A stretch of DNA of 64,000 nt, taken from positions 28,675,535 through 28,739,534 of the forward strand of contig OZ020520.1 in the NCBI GenBank assembly GCA_963971425.1, read 5' to 3'. Made by a program: the position numbers and the translations under genes. The notes beneath the pieces were generated by a model. It was not told where the DNA came from. It did not search any database and saw only the letters and a list, made by a program, of their open reading frames with translations. Positions 46,535 through 56,800 of this stretch are shown piece by piece (position 1 is the stretch's first letter; each line of letters begins with the position of its first letter). Source of the stretch: Bryoerythrophyllum caledonicum. Lineage: Eukaryota > Streptophyta > Bryopsida > Pottiales > Pottiaceae.

Positions 46535-47834
46535 TAGTTGGCTCGCACTATTCAGTGGCGACCAACAAATGAGGATATTATTCTCTTGGATCTATTTGTC
46601 GGTATTGGTATGGGGTTTGCGGCTGTATTATAGGTCGGGCTCAAAGTATGGTGGTGCATCCACGTGGATAGTGGCTTTGCAGCCAACCGTGCCGCTCACC
46701 ATCACATTTACCGTCTTCTGTTGTTGTACTCAGATCAGTTACCACCTTCTGCAATTCAAGGGTGTTTTGGCAAGTTGCCACGTGATATGACATTGATCAA
46801 TAAGGATGATATGGGTCGGGTAGGTCATGTGGACTTTTGATTGCCAGATGGCCTTGCCAAGGCCATTTGCGGGCGGCAGTGGACGTGGCTCGAATGATCC
46901 ACAGTCGGGTCTCTTTGCGGATTTACTTAGGGTCATCCAATGGTGGACTACCCACAAATCGACGCCGCCGAGGTACATTTTTTAGAATGTGCCCCCATTC
47001 GGAGATACACGGACAAAGGTGCGTGAGGATGAGACAAACATTCATCACCTTCTTGGTCCCTCCACCTTTGTTGATGTTGTGGCATTGGGCTCTTATGCCC
47101 ATTGGCCATGTTGGATTTAGACCAACATGGCATCATCCGCGATGCTCACCTCTGCACTTGCTCAAGTACAACGGCCCATACATTGTGAGGTCGATGACAT
47201 CTTAGATGACCACCTTGTTTCCACGGAGGTTACCAAGGATGATGAGTCACTATTGGCGGTGGTGAACCGTGTTGCTTTCACTTGGAAGGTAATTTCCACG
47301 TTGATGTGCTACCCGGGGTCTTTTGCTTTCAATACTCGCGATCCGGGCATGGTTTGGGATTCTACTTCTAAAACTTACGAGGAGCTTTCTGCGGATAATA
47401 GGGAACGTGCAATGGGCTTTCTGATAAGCACCACCGCCGTACCGAGTCTGTGTGAGGGCGAGCGTCGTTATTTGTTGGCTCAAACAGATGACGTCGGCAC
47501 CTTGGTTTGGGTTTGTGGCCTTTGTTTTGCCCTTCAACGCGGTTCGCTTAACCATCCGCGCGTGTTGGGGACAGACTCTGATGATCAGGGAACAACGGTG
47601 CGACATCTCACAGAGATTGAGGAAGTGGAGGTAATTTTTTGTTTGAAGAAGCATGTAGCTAAAGAGCTTTGTGCTCAACGTGTCTTTGCAGCTTTGGCCG
47701 AGGACTTTGGTAGAGAGGATGTCCGGGATATCTTTTCCCCGTTTTATCATTACAACACAGGATTTTCTGTAGAAGCCCATTCACATTCACTTGAAAGACG
47801 ACCACTCGAGCTTCCGACGATCGTACAAGCTTAG
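46535..47834 (+). pseudogene. Retrotransposon-borne DNA (cytosine-5) methyltransferase domain
   Basis: Conserved blocks run in the usual order. Motif I is LLDLFVGIGMGFAAV (46,583-46,625), and HVDSGFAANRAAHHH follows as motif II. WPCQGH is motif IV with the catalytic Cys (46,849-46,866). A decayed (E)NVPPFGDTRTKV is motif VI, with TAG in place of Glu (46,983). GSYAHWPCWI.TN is motif VIII, apparently from RPRWIWTN. CYPGSFAF...DPGMVWD and NRERAMGF follow, with a motif X-like TLVWVCGLCFAL at 47,500-47,530. In-frame stops at 46,630, 46,838, 46,983 and 47,119, plus a frame change before the PCQ block, make it inactive. Enzymes of this family transfer a methyl group from S-adenosylmethionine to cytosine in DNA. 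The position between protease and RT shows it was part of the element's own polyprotein. Confidence 0.85.
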
Positions 47835-47869
47835 TCTCATTGCCAAGAGTCATAAGAAGCCAGCTTGAT

Positions 47870-48400
47870 TGAGCTCTCTAATGACGAGTACGCTTGTGCC
47901 ACAGTTATGCCATTAAAGAAGGATACCTTCGGCAACTAGACGAAGAAGTGGATGTGTGGAGATTATAGGCCGGTTAACCATAAGACCAAGTCAGACCGGT
48001 ATTCCATGCCCACGCCGAAGGAGTTATTTGAGGTTGTGGGCCACCCTAGAGTATTTAGTACTCTAGATTTACGGCCGGCTACCACCACTTACCATTGATG
48101 GTGGATGACCGGATGAAGACTATATTTTCGGGAGTTGATCAAGATGGAAGAGATCAACTCTATCATTGGAAGTTTCTCCCATTTGGCCTTAAGAACGCAC
48201 CCCTGAGGTTTAGATAGTGATAGACGGGGTGTTGACCGATTTACCGATTGTCAAATGCTACATCAATGATGTTATCATTTTTAGTAGCAGCCCACATGAG
48301 CATGTGAGGCATCTTCAGGCGGTGTTCGAGCGGTTATGACAGTGGAGATTGCACTTGCACCATGGCAAGTGCAAGTTCTTGCACAATCGGATGTTGGCTT
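47870..48400 (+). pseudogene. Gypsy reverse transcriptase relic
   Basis: The frame reads ATVMPLKKDTFGN, CGDYRPVNHKTKSDRYSMPTP, VFSTLDL, then after a frameshift GYHHLPLMVDD, FSGVDQDG, KFLPFGLKNAP, VLTDLPIVKCYINDVIIFS and LHHGKCKF. These are standard Ty3/gypsy RT blocks. The catalytic Y-x-D-D is YIND (tac atc aat gat at 48,258-48,269), a loss of the first Asp. Stops occur within. Confidence 0.82.
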
Positions 48401-48750
48401 GTTTTGGAGTTCCAGCTGAGGTTTTAACGGATTAGAGGCGTGAATTCCTTGGGGATTTTGAAGCTTTGTAAACCAAGGCTTTGATTGACGATTGTACCAC
48501 TTAGTGGGATCACCCGAAAGTGGACGGTTTGGCAGAGCGTGTGGTTCATACCGTAAAGCGGGCCCTACGAAAGTATGAATTACTTCATGGTGGCCATTGT
48601 GATTGGGATCTAATGATACCATGGATTGCCGTGAGATATCGGTTTAGCCAACAGGCTTCACTGGCTGTTTTCTGCCCATATCAGTTGTTGTACGGGCGGG
48701 AGCAAATTTTACCGAGTTCTGCTTGTGGTTTTAGGCTCTGGTTGTAGATA
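48400..48750 (+). pseudogene. Gypsy integrase relic (C-terminal part of catalytic core)
   Basis: Starts abruptly at FGVPAEVLTD (about 48,405), continues REFLGDFEALCTKALID, DGLAERVVHTVKRALRKYELLHG, WIAVRYRFSQQAS, YQLLYGREQILPS. The zinc-binding N-terminus, first catalytic Asp region and all of RNase H are absent, so an internal deletion joins RT directly to integrase. Confidence 0.78.
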
Positions 48751-48973
48751 TGAACAATTCAGAGGTGTGGGCCTAGTGTCTACCGGATTGAGCGGAGTTT
48801 TTCAAGTAGGCTATGTCTATGGCCATGGAGAACTTATCCATCGCTCAACACCCTAACACCTCACAATACGCTCGTATTCGTAGCGGTGCCTACCAACCTC
48901 AGCTACGATGTTTTCCCACCGAGGATTATGTTTATCTGTAGCCTGAGGCATCCACGACGTTGGATGTCAAGGC

Positions 48974-49372
48974 ATGGCACACCATTCTTGCGTGAAGGAT
49001 GTGTTGTCGAGTGGCATCTTGTTGCTGGAAGGCAAGGATGGCGAGGAGTGTTGGGAGTACTCTAAGAATTGTGCTCCCTACCATTTACCCATTGATGGCT
49101 TCGTTCATCCGGAATTGGCGGTTGTGCTAGACGGTCTTCCGGATTTTGTGTGTGGTGAGAAGAAGGGCGTGGCTACCATGTTGCTTTGTGACCACTGCCA
49201 CCGTGGTCGGCATATGGCTTGCTTGACGGCGCCTCTTTCTACTCTATTGTCCGAGGATTGGACTTGCCCTCATTGTTGGAGGTCTTCGAGCCACGTTTTA
49301 CACGATGTTCAACTTAAATTCCTTGTAGACTTGTCAGTGTGTGGTGCGTTGCCTAAGGCAATTAACCCCTAA
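48974..49372 (+). pseudogene. C-terminal PHD-like zinc finger of the gypsy polyprotein
   Basis: A 132-codon open frame reads SSGILLLEGKDGEECW, NCAPYHLPIDGFVHPEL, then VCGEKKGVATMLLCDHCHRG, RHMACLTAPL, LLSEDWTCPHC. This fits the C4HC3 PHD pattern from the second Cys on (C...LLCDxC..G.H..CL..PL...W.CP.C); the first Cys of the initial CxxC pair is not seen. PHD fingers read histone tails. It occupies the place where many gypsy elements carry a chromodomain, which suggests a targeting role by analogy only. Confidence 0.7.
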
Positions 49373-50171
49373 AGGACCAATGTCCCCTCGGGGGACATTT
49401 TGAGTTTGGGTAAGGTACCACGTTCTCAATTCTAGGCATTATTTTCTGAGATTTTTATTGAATAGACAACTTTTGATTAGCTTTGTGTAGACACAAATTT
49501 CGTAGAATTCCAACTTACGATTCAAAAGTTATAATTTATTTTCCCTTCCATATACAAATAGGCAGCAGTTTAGTGTGACATATCACAAATACTGTCACCA
49601 AACTTTAATAACTTCTAAATTCAATAGAAATTCGAGTTTTTGTCCATTTAAAAGAAAGAAAACTTCCTTTTGGAAAGGAAATTGAGATCTTTGCATCTAT
49701 TGTACGGATTTGTGAATTTCAAATATTTGAGAAGGATATGATATATGCAAAATATAATGTGTATTGTTGATTCTTGGCACATAGTTGCATTGCAAGATTT
49801 TTTAGGACATCTTCTACACCTCTTCTACTTCTAAAATTTGGCGCACATGTACCTAACATGGTCCTTTTCAAGTTAACATAATAAATTCACGGCTCGTAGT
49901 GCAAAAAGTTGCCATAGAAGGTGGTCGAAGTTTGTTGAAGGTGTATAGTATGACTTGAAAAAGAGATTATGGCACACTTCAAAAGCTAATATCTTTCAAT
50001 CCGTGCGGTCAAACTTACCAAAAATTTTACCACACACTCTCATACAAGTCTAGTACAAGATCCTATGGTATAATTTTCAAAAAAATGATTTTATATCATT
50101 TTGTATTGAATGTGCTGAAAATGGCAGTTTTGGAGTGTTTTTGAGGAAAAATTGCCTTGGTCCTTTAGGGG
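49366..50171. mobile_element. Best-preserved TTAA-flanked element (806 bp)
   Basis: TTAA at 49362-49365 and 50172-50175 flank a 15-bp perfect terminal inverted repeat, CCCCTAAAGGACCAA. A short hairpin TGTCCCCTCGGGGGACA lies just inside the left end. There is no coding capacity. The ends and TTAA duplication are the hallmarks of piggyBac-type transposition. Confidence 0.85.
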
Positions 50172-50379
50172 TTAAAAGATGGAGCTCACATTGCACTCGG
50201 CCTACTCTCTCTTTGTTACTTCTTCATATGTTTTTTTATTTGGCGACGAGCGACATTTTTGACTAGATGCGTACAATTGTTGTAGCGACATCAGCGTGGC
50301 ATTTAGTCTTGTTAGTGTTGTTTGGTCCTACTACGTATATTTGTTTTAGTGTATGTTTTTTGTTTATTTGATGTTGGTT

Positions 50380-51130
50380 AGGACCCTCGATATGTTGTGG
50401 TTATTGATCTTTCTTTACACAACAACAATGTGATTATCCCGTACGCATCAAATTCAGTGGCCACATTCAAAAGTTTGGTAGTCATTGTTGTTCATTTGTC
50501 GTTTACGGACCTCAATTTTGACTTCCCGTTGAGAATCATTCGAATGTGCATGTATAAAAGGCCTCTCTTTTTAAATTCAACCACCAAATTATATCCCATT
50601 ACCATATCAAACACTTTGCGGTCTTTGAAATCTACCATCAGTTCCTCAAATTTTAAGTTGAATACACATGCAGCTAAATGAAGTTTGTCTTGTATTGTTT
50701 TCCGGGTTCCAATTTTGTTGTAATCTCATGCCATTTTGGATCATACGTGAACATTACAAAAAGGTCTAAATGTCCAATCACCTGCACAATAGTCATGGTG
50801 TTCTTATAGTGTTGATTCATTGAACGTCTGCCTTTCAAAATGGACAACGACATGATGAGCATTTGACAAATTTGTGCTAGATCATAGTCGTTAGCATTCA
50901 AGTTATCCACCACTTGACTATAAAGTTCATTTTGGAGGTCCTAATTGTTATTAATAAACTTTAAGCACTTTTGTTTAACGCAAATCCATGCATCCACCAT
51001 GTATTGTTGCGAGAAACGACTAGGATAGAAAATGGCAAACACGCGCGTGAAGCATGTATGCATAAAACAAGTCATTTGGGTTAATCCCCTTGATCTGGCC
51101 CTCCCCCTAACACCATTTGAATCCACTTGG
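50380..51130 (-). pseudogene. Helitron 2, 5' part: Rep N-terminal region
   Basis: Minus-strand reading gives FSQQYMVDAWICVKQ (about 51,010), GRRSMNQHYKNTMTIVQ and LDLFVMFTYDPKWHEI (50,750-50,830). Next come LAACVFNLKFEELMVDFKD and VVEFKKRGLLYMHIRMIL (50,520-50,680). The last covers the HUH site, where the first His is replaced by Tyr (GLPHxH to GLLYMH). The rest of the protein continues at 43,200 and below after the gypsy element and the TTAA element. Confidence 0.82.
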
Positions 51131-52189
51131 ACAAACTCTAGACCTTTGGATTAAATAGCCACTTACTTAGAATGTTCAAAGACCACCTTTGATGCCCATC
51201 GGTATAGAAAAACACATAATGAAATGGTGAATATGTAGAGTGCAAAGCTAAGATTCGTTGAAGAAGCTTGTTTTTATTATTTATTATTTTTATCACATCG
51301 TAGTTACTGAATATAAAAATGAAGCATCATACTACAATGTTTCCGTAGTTAAAGTGAATTTTATATTGAATTTATTCTATAGTGCAAGTCAAAAAACTTA
51401 TATCCAATTAATTATATTAAATACTAGTGATTTTTTGGCTAAGAAAATAAAATCTTATTATTATTATTTAAGAATAAAAATGAAATAATAATAATAAAAA
51501 TTGGCTCACTGAAACAAAAGATTTTACATACAATATCCATCGTACAAGAAGTATTGTCATGTGGACGTACGGTATCATGTGGACTTATCATGTGGACTTG
51601 GGTTGTGGTCAAATAATGACATTAAAGTTTAAATGAAGGGCAATAATGCGTTTTCAAAATATTTTGTTAGGCCTCAAGTAAAGTTATTGAATTATATTAT
51701 ACTGGTCCTCGATTGCACAAAGTTTGTTCCAGATGCGCCCAGCAAAAAACATGCTAAAATTAAAATTTACAAATTTTATTTTATAACATTTTGTTTAAGG
51801 ACAATCATTTGTTTCATAATGATTGAATGAAAGTCTTTTATACTTCTGGATATACACATGTTCTAACAGGATTGCAAAATATATAGATATAACAAAGACA
51901 CGTCACATATACCGATAAATCTTATTTACATTAAAGCCAATCACTACACCGTTCCGTGAATATAGTATAGACTAGACTATGTGAAATTTCCTACACTAAT
52001 TGAAAATTTACATGCAATTGTTGACTGACACACACTTGTTTGAGAACAAATACCCAATCAGAACTTGGCATGCACATGCTTTGATGAAAATTAGTGTAGG
52101 TGATCTACGTCAATAATCCCTCTACACTATATTCAGTGTTTAGTGTAGTTAAGGGCCACATATTTTTAATTTGATTCAACCAAAAGATG
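51131..52189. other. AT-rich intergenic DNA with a small inverted-repeat element
   Basis: No gene is visible. At 51,990-52,100 the segment cctacactaatt is mirrored by aattagtgtagg, outlining a 110-bp TIR element that may relate to the CACTA-type element at 33.3 kb. Confidence 0.45.
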
Positions 52190-53510
52190 TGTAATCACGT
52201 ACAACAATAATTCAATTTTTTTTGCTTATGTACGTTTCCAAACTACACTGCTGCCAACTTTGGCGCCCTCATGAGGGCTGAAAAATTGTCAATTTACAAT
52301 GAAATTTTTGGCACAAGATCATTTCTATGTTAAGAAGATTTGTGCCAAATTTCAAGTCCGGAAAATGAATACAAAAAAAGATATTCAAAATCTACCAAGA
52401 TATGTAGTTGTGAGTCATTCACAACTACCAACTTTGACATCCTCCCTAGGGTTGATTATTTTTTAATTTACCGTGAAATTTTTGGCACAATATCACCTCT
52501 ATGTTTATAATAAGTATGCCAAATTCCAAGGCCACATGAAGAATACAAAAAATGATATTCAAAATTGTTTCTCATAGCTACATACTTTGGTAGATTTTGA
52601 AGATGGTTTTTTGTATTCATCTTCTGGCCTTGAATTTTTGCACACATGTTATCAACATGAAGATGATCTTGTGCCAATAATTTCATGGTCAATTAACAAT
52701 TTTTTTGACCTAGGGAGGGTGCCAAAGCCAGCAATAGTGAAATGGATTTCACAACTACACATGTTGGTAGATTTAGATTTGTTTCTTTTCTGCTGTGGAT
52801 CTTTTGGACTTGAAATCAAACACACATATAATCAACATAAAGGTGGTCATATGACCAAAATATCATGGGGAAATATAAAAAATTGAATCCTTTGGACGGT
52901 ATCAAAGTTGGCAGCAATGAAATGTTTTTCACAACTATACATATTGGTAGATGTCAAAAATCTTTTGATATGTAGATATTTTGGCCTTTATATTTGGCAC
53001 GCATGTGATCAATATAGAGGCAGTCTCATGTCAAAAATTTCATGGGAAAAAACAAAAAATCAATCCTTGGGAGTGTATCAAAGTTGGCTAGAAGTGAAAT
53101 GTTTCTCACAACTACACATGTTGCTAGATTTTGAATTAGTTTTACTTGTGTGGATATCATGGACTTGAAATTTTTCTAATACATCAACATAGAACTAGTC
53201 TCATGCTAAAAATTCCATGGGCAAAAAAAATTCTTTCAATCCTTAAGAGGGTGTCAAAGTTGGAGGCTGTGAAACTTTTCTTACAACTATCCTATGTTGG
53301 TAAATCTTGGATATCTTTTTTTGTGTAAATCTCTTGACCTTGAAATTTGGCGCACATGTTTTCGACATAGAATTGATCTTGTGCCAAAACTTTCATGGTT
53401 AATTGACAATTTTTCAGCCCTTAGGAGGGCGCCAAAGTTGGTAGTAGTGTAGAGGAAACGTACATAAGCAAAAAATTTGAATTATTATTGTCACCGATTG
53501 TACGTCACAA
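52190..53510. mobile_element. Foldback-type element: inverted arrays of a roughly 178-bp unit
   Basis: The outer ends are inverted copies: left gcttatgtacgtttcc and ccaactttggcgccctc (52,228-52,270), right gagggcgccaaagttgg and ggaaacgtacataagc (53,425-53,472). Inside, the left arm has about two units (52,250 to about 52,570). The right arm has about five units in the opposite direction, each with a caaagttgg-type block (52,718; 52,895; 53,070; 53,250; 53,425). The arms meet near 52,570-52,600. Long terminal inverted repeats built from tandem subrepeats are the defining trait of foldback elements. Confidence 0.75.
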
Positions 53511-54499
53511 AAATTGTTTGAAATATAAAGAATGCGCATTGTTAGGAATTTCCAAAGGAAACAAAACAAAAAAAATATGATAGATATATGTTGTTTATTT
53601 CCAATGTCATATGTTATAGGCAATACCCATCATAGACATAATCAATTTGACAAATGTAAAAACTTGACACCAAAATAGTTGGATTCAAAATTTGAATGGT
53701 AGATAAAATGATCATGCCTTCTTCTATTAGTGAAAAATAACTTTTGAAAATATAATTAAATCTTTGATTTCTATGTCATTTCTATGCATTCTCATTAAAA
53801 ACATTGCCTTGGTAAACATTTTTCCTTTAGACTTTCCTTCACTACTACCTACCTCAACAAATTATACTATTGAGCTCTACAATACCTTGATTTGTTGTCC
53901 TAATGTCCAACTTTTGATGTTTAAAGCACCATTATTGTTTCCATGAAAATCCAAAAAAAAACTCCTACAAAGCTTTAAAATGCCTACTTTCAATAAGAAT
54001 GTAAAAATTTCATTTTCGAAATAACATTATTTGGAACCCACATAAATTCTCAAAAGTCCTCCAAAGGACAAAATGTCCTTTAAAAAATTGGAATTTTAAT
54101 CAGCCTAACAACTAATTTTTTGAGAAAAGAATAGCCAGGGAAGTCGAAATACAATGAAAAGTTGCAGGCCATTGCAGAAAGAAAATGACTAGGGAAAGAG
54201 AAGAAGATGAAGAATTTTTAAAATAACAAAGAAATTTATTTGGTTGGCTATATTTTGATATTTCAAAAATTTCAGAATTTATTGTCAAAGATGTTATCTC
54301 TACGGAATGATGAAGACTCATTTACTTTCAAAATCTAAGATAGGAATAAAATAGTTTGTTAGGCAAAATTCCTGAAATAGCCCAACAACTACAATCAAAT
54401 TGACCGTCTGGGGAAATGATATAAAATTTCTATATCATTCATTTCAACGCAACAACATATTGCAGTCTTGTGATATCAACAATACTTTGAAATTATTTA
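53511..54499. other. AT-rich DNA with a decayed TTAA-family fragment
   Basis: 53,760-54,000 matches the third TTAA subfamily (cttcactactacctacctca, tgtttaaagcaccat, aaatccaaaaaaaaactcct). It lacks clear ends apart from aaaggac and gtccttt near 54,062-54,080. Nothing else is recognisable. Confidence 0.45.
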
Positions 54500-55337
54500 G
54501 AATCCATCCAAAACCACCTTAAAACTGCTACTTTGATATGAGATATCAATAGACTCTTTGAAACATTCTTTACTATTTTCAACCGTAGGATCTTTAAGCT
54601 AACATGAAGACACCTTAAGATTTTTGTAAACTTTGACCGTACGGATTGAAAGATGTATGCATTTGAAGAGCAAAGAATTGTTTCCTTTCCACCGTATTTT
54701 TTTCGACTTTGACTCAAGATAATGGTATATTTTTTCCGCTACACATTGCATAAACTCAATGGATCTATGCTCTACCTTGTTAGATCATTGCACGCAAAAA
54801 TCACAAGTAATGTAGGTGTTCACGATAAGGATAATGCACCTGCAATGACTAGGGGTATAGAAAGTGGCTCTTTACAAAGGAAAGCAATTTTATCTCTTAA
54901 ATAGAGAGATAATTGCTAAATTTAAAATCCAAACAATGAATAGAATTATCATGACTTATTCTAACAACAGAAAAAAAATGTTTAAAAAAAAAAAAATCCT
55001 AAATTTCTATGCATTTTTTGTGAAAACAATGAAGGTTGCCAAGAACTTTCCTTCACTACTACCCGCCTCAAAAAGTGCAATTGTCAATTCCACAGTAGCA
55101 CTATTCATCTCTATAGTACCTTGCCTAGCTCCCAGAAGAGTTCAGTTTTTTTTGTCTGAAGCAGCATAATTTTTTTCCTATAAGTCCCATAAGAGAAAGA
55201 AATAAAAACTTCCCTGCAAAGATAAACCGTATTCCTATTGTCACTAAATATTTCAAGAAGTTATCTTTAGACATGGATTTTTGGGAACCTCCCGAAAATT
55301 GATTTGTACTCTAGAGGTACAAATGGTCTTTTAGGGG
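54500..55337. mobile_element. TTAA-family element, third subfamily, left end lost
   Basis: The right end ggtcttttagggg is followed by TTAA at 55338-55341. The interior is co-linear with 31224-32068 and 39091-39930. The left terminus is not recognisable, so the start is approximate. Confidence 0.65.
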
Positions 55338-55639
55338 TTAAAGAGTGCAAAGAAACCATTGGTAGGTAGGAGTTTATCTAGAATTCAATCAATGTAGCCT
55401 TAAAATAGCCATTATAATATCTTTACCTCCAAAAAAGTAAAATGAATATACAAAGATATTTTGAAAATGGATAAAAAATGAAAAAATCCAAACTCTTGAA
55501 CCAAAGGATCAAAAACACTTCCAAAAAAAATGAAGTAATGAAGAAAAGGTCATAATATAGTTGGTAGAAAAGAAGAAATCTTGATGCAATCAAGAGAAAG
55601 AGATTCAGTAATAAATAAATAAAGAAGGAATTGACGAGA

Positions 55640-56800
55640 GGAAGTAAAAGAAAAGAGAAGAAGGAGAAAGAGAAGATGAAGAGAAGATGAAGAGAAGACG
55701 ACGAGAGGACGAGAAGAGGAAACAAAAGAGAAGAGAAGGAGGAAGAGAAGATGAAGAGAGGATGGAGATAGGATGAAGCGAGGATGACGAGAGAAAGTAA
55801 AAGAAAAGAGAAGATGGAGAGAGGATGAAGATAGGATGAAGCGAGGATGACGAGAGTAAGTAAAAGATAAAAGAGGAAGGAGAAAGAAATGATGAAGAGA
55901 GGACGACAAGAGGACGAGAAGAGGAAGCAAAAGAGAAGAGAAGGAGGAAGAGAAGATGAAGAGAGGATGAAAAGAGGATGAAGTGAGGATGAAGATAGGA
56001 TGAAGCGAGGATGACGAGAGGAAGTAAAAGAACAGAGAGGAAGGAGAAAGAGGAGATGAAGAAAGGATGAAGAGAGGACGACGAGAGGACGAGAAGAGGA
56101 AGCAAAAGAAAGGAGAAGAGGAGGAAGAGAAAGAGGAAGAGAAGGAGGAAGAGAAGGAGGAAGAGAAGATGAAGATAGGATGACGAGAGGAAGTAAAAGA
56201 AAAGAGAAGATGGAGAAAGAGAAGATGAAGAGAGGATGGAGAGAGGATGAAGGGATAAGATGAAGAGAGGATGAGAAGAGGAAGCAATAGAAAGGAGAAG
56301 AGGAGGAAGAGAAAGAGGAAGAGAAGGAGGAAGAGAAGGAGGAAGAGGAGGAAGAGAAGGAGGAAGAGAGGATGAAGAGAGGATGAAGCGAGGATGAAGC
56401 AAGGATGAAGATAGGATGACGAGAGGAAGTAAAAGAAAAGAGAGGATGGAGAAAGAGAAGATTAAGTGAGGATGGAGAGAGGACGGCGAGAGGATGAGAA
56501 GAGGAAGCAAAAGAGAAGAGAAGGAGGAAGAAAGGATGAAGAGAAGATGAAGAAAGGATTAAGGGGTAAGATGAAGAGAGGACGAGAAGAGGAAGCAAAA
56601 GAGAAGAGAAGGAGGAAGAGAGGACGAAGAAATGATGAAGAAAGGATGAAGAAAGGATGAAGAAAGGATGAAGAAAGGATGAAGAAAGGATGAAGAAAGG
56701 ATGAAGAAAGGATGAAGAAAGGATGAAGGGGGTAAGATGAAGAGAGGACGACGAGAGGAAGTAAAAGGAAAGAGAGGAAGGAGAAAGAGAAGATGAAGAG
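55640..56800 (+). repeat. Homopurine (GA-rich) tract of about 1.15 kb
   Basis: The plus strand is almost purely A and G, with repeats of gagaggatgaaga type. A nearly perfect run of the 11-mer ggatgaagaaa lies at about 56,640-56,730. The complementary strand is open in all frames and yields Ser/Leu/Phe-rich ORFs of up to 471 codons that are artefacts of composition. It ends just upstream of the GC-rich leader of the kinesin gene. Confidence 0.92.

Larger units (their letters stand above)
43417..49361 (+). mobile_element. Degenerate Ty3/gypsy retrotransposon with methyltransferase and PHD-like finger
   Basis: Domains in order on the plus strand: gag, two CCHC knuckles, aspartic protease, DNA cytosine-5 methyltransferase, reverse transcriptase, integrase core C-terminal part, PHD-like finger. 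The reading is broken by many stops and frameshifts, and the part between RT and integrase (RT thumb, RNase H, integrase N-terminus) is deleted. It sits inside Helitron 2, whose two halves flank it on the opposite strand. Long terminal repeats were not recognised; the left limit is approximate and the right side abuts the TTAA element at 49,362. Confidence 0.85.

Noticed and set aside
49366..50171. PIF/Harbinger or Mariner assignment of the TTAA elements
   Set aside because: All clean copies have the full TTAA on both sides and CCCC ends; Harbinger ends usually start with G and Mariner duplicates TA. Kept only as the alternative to piggyBac.
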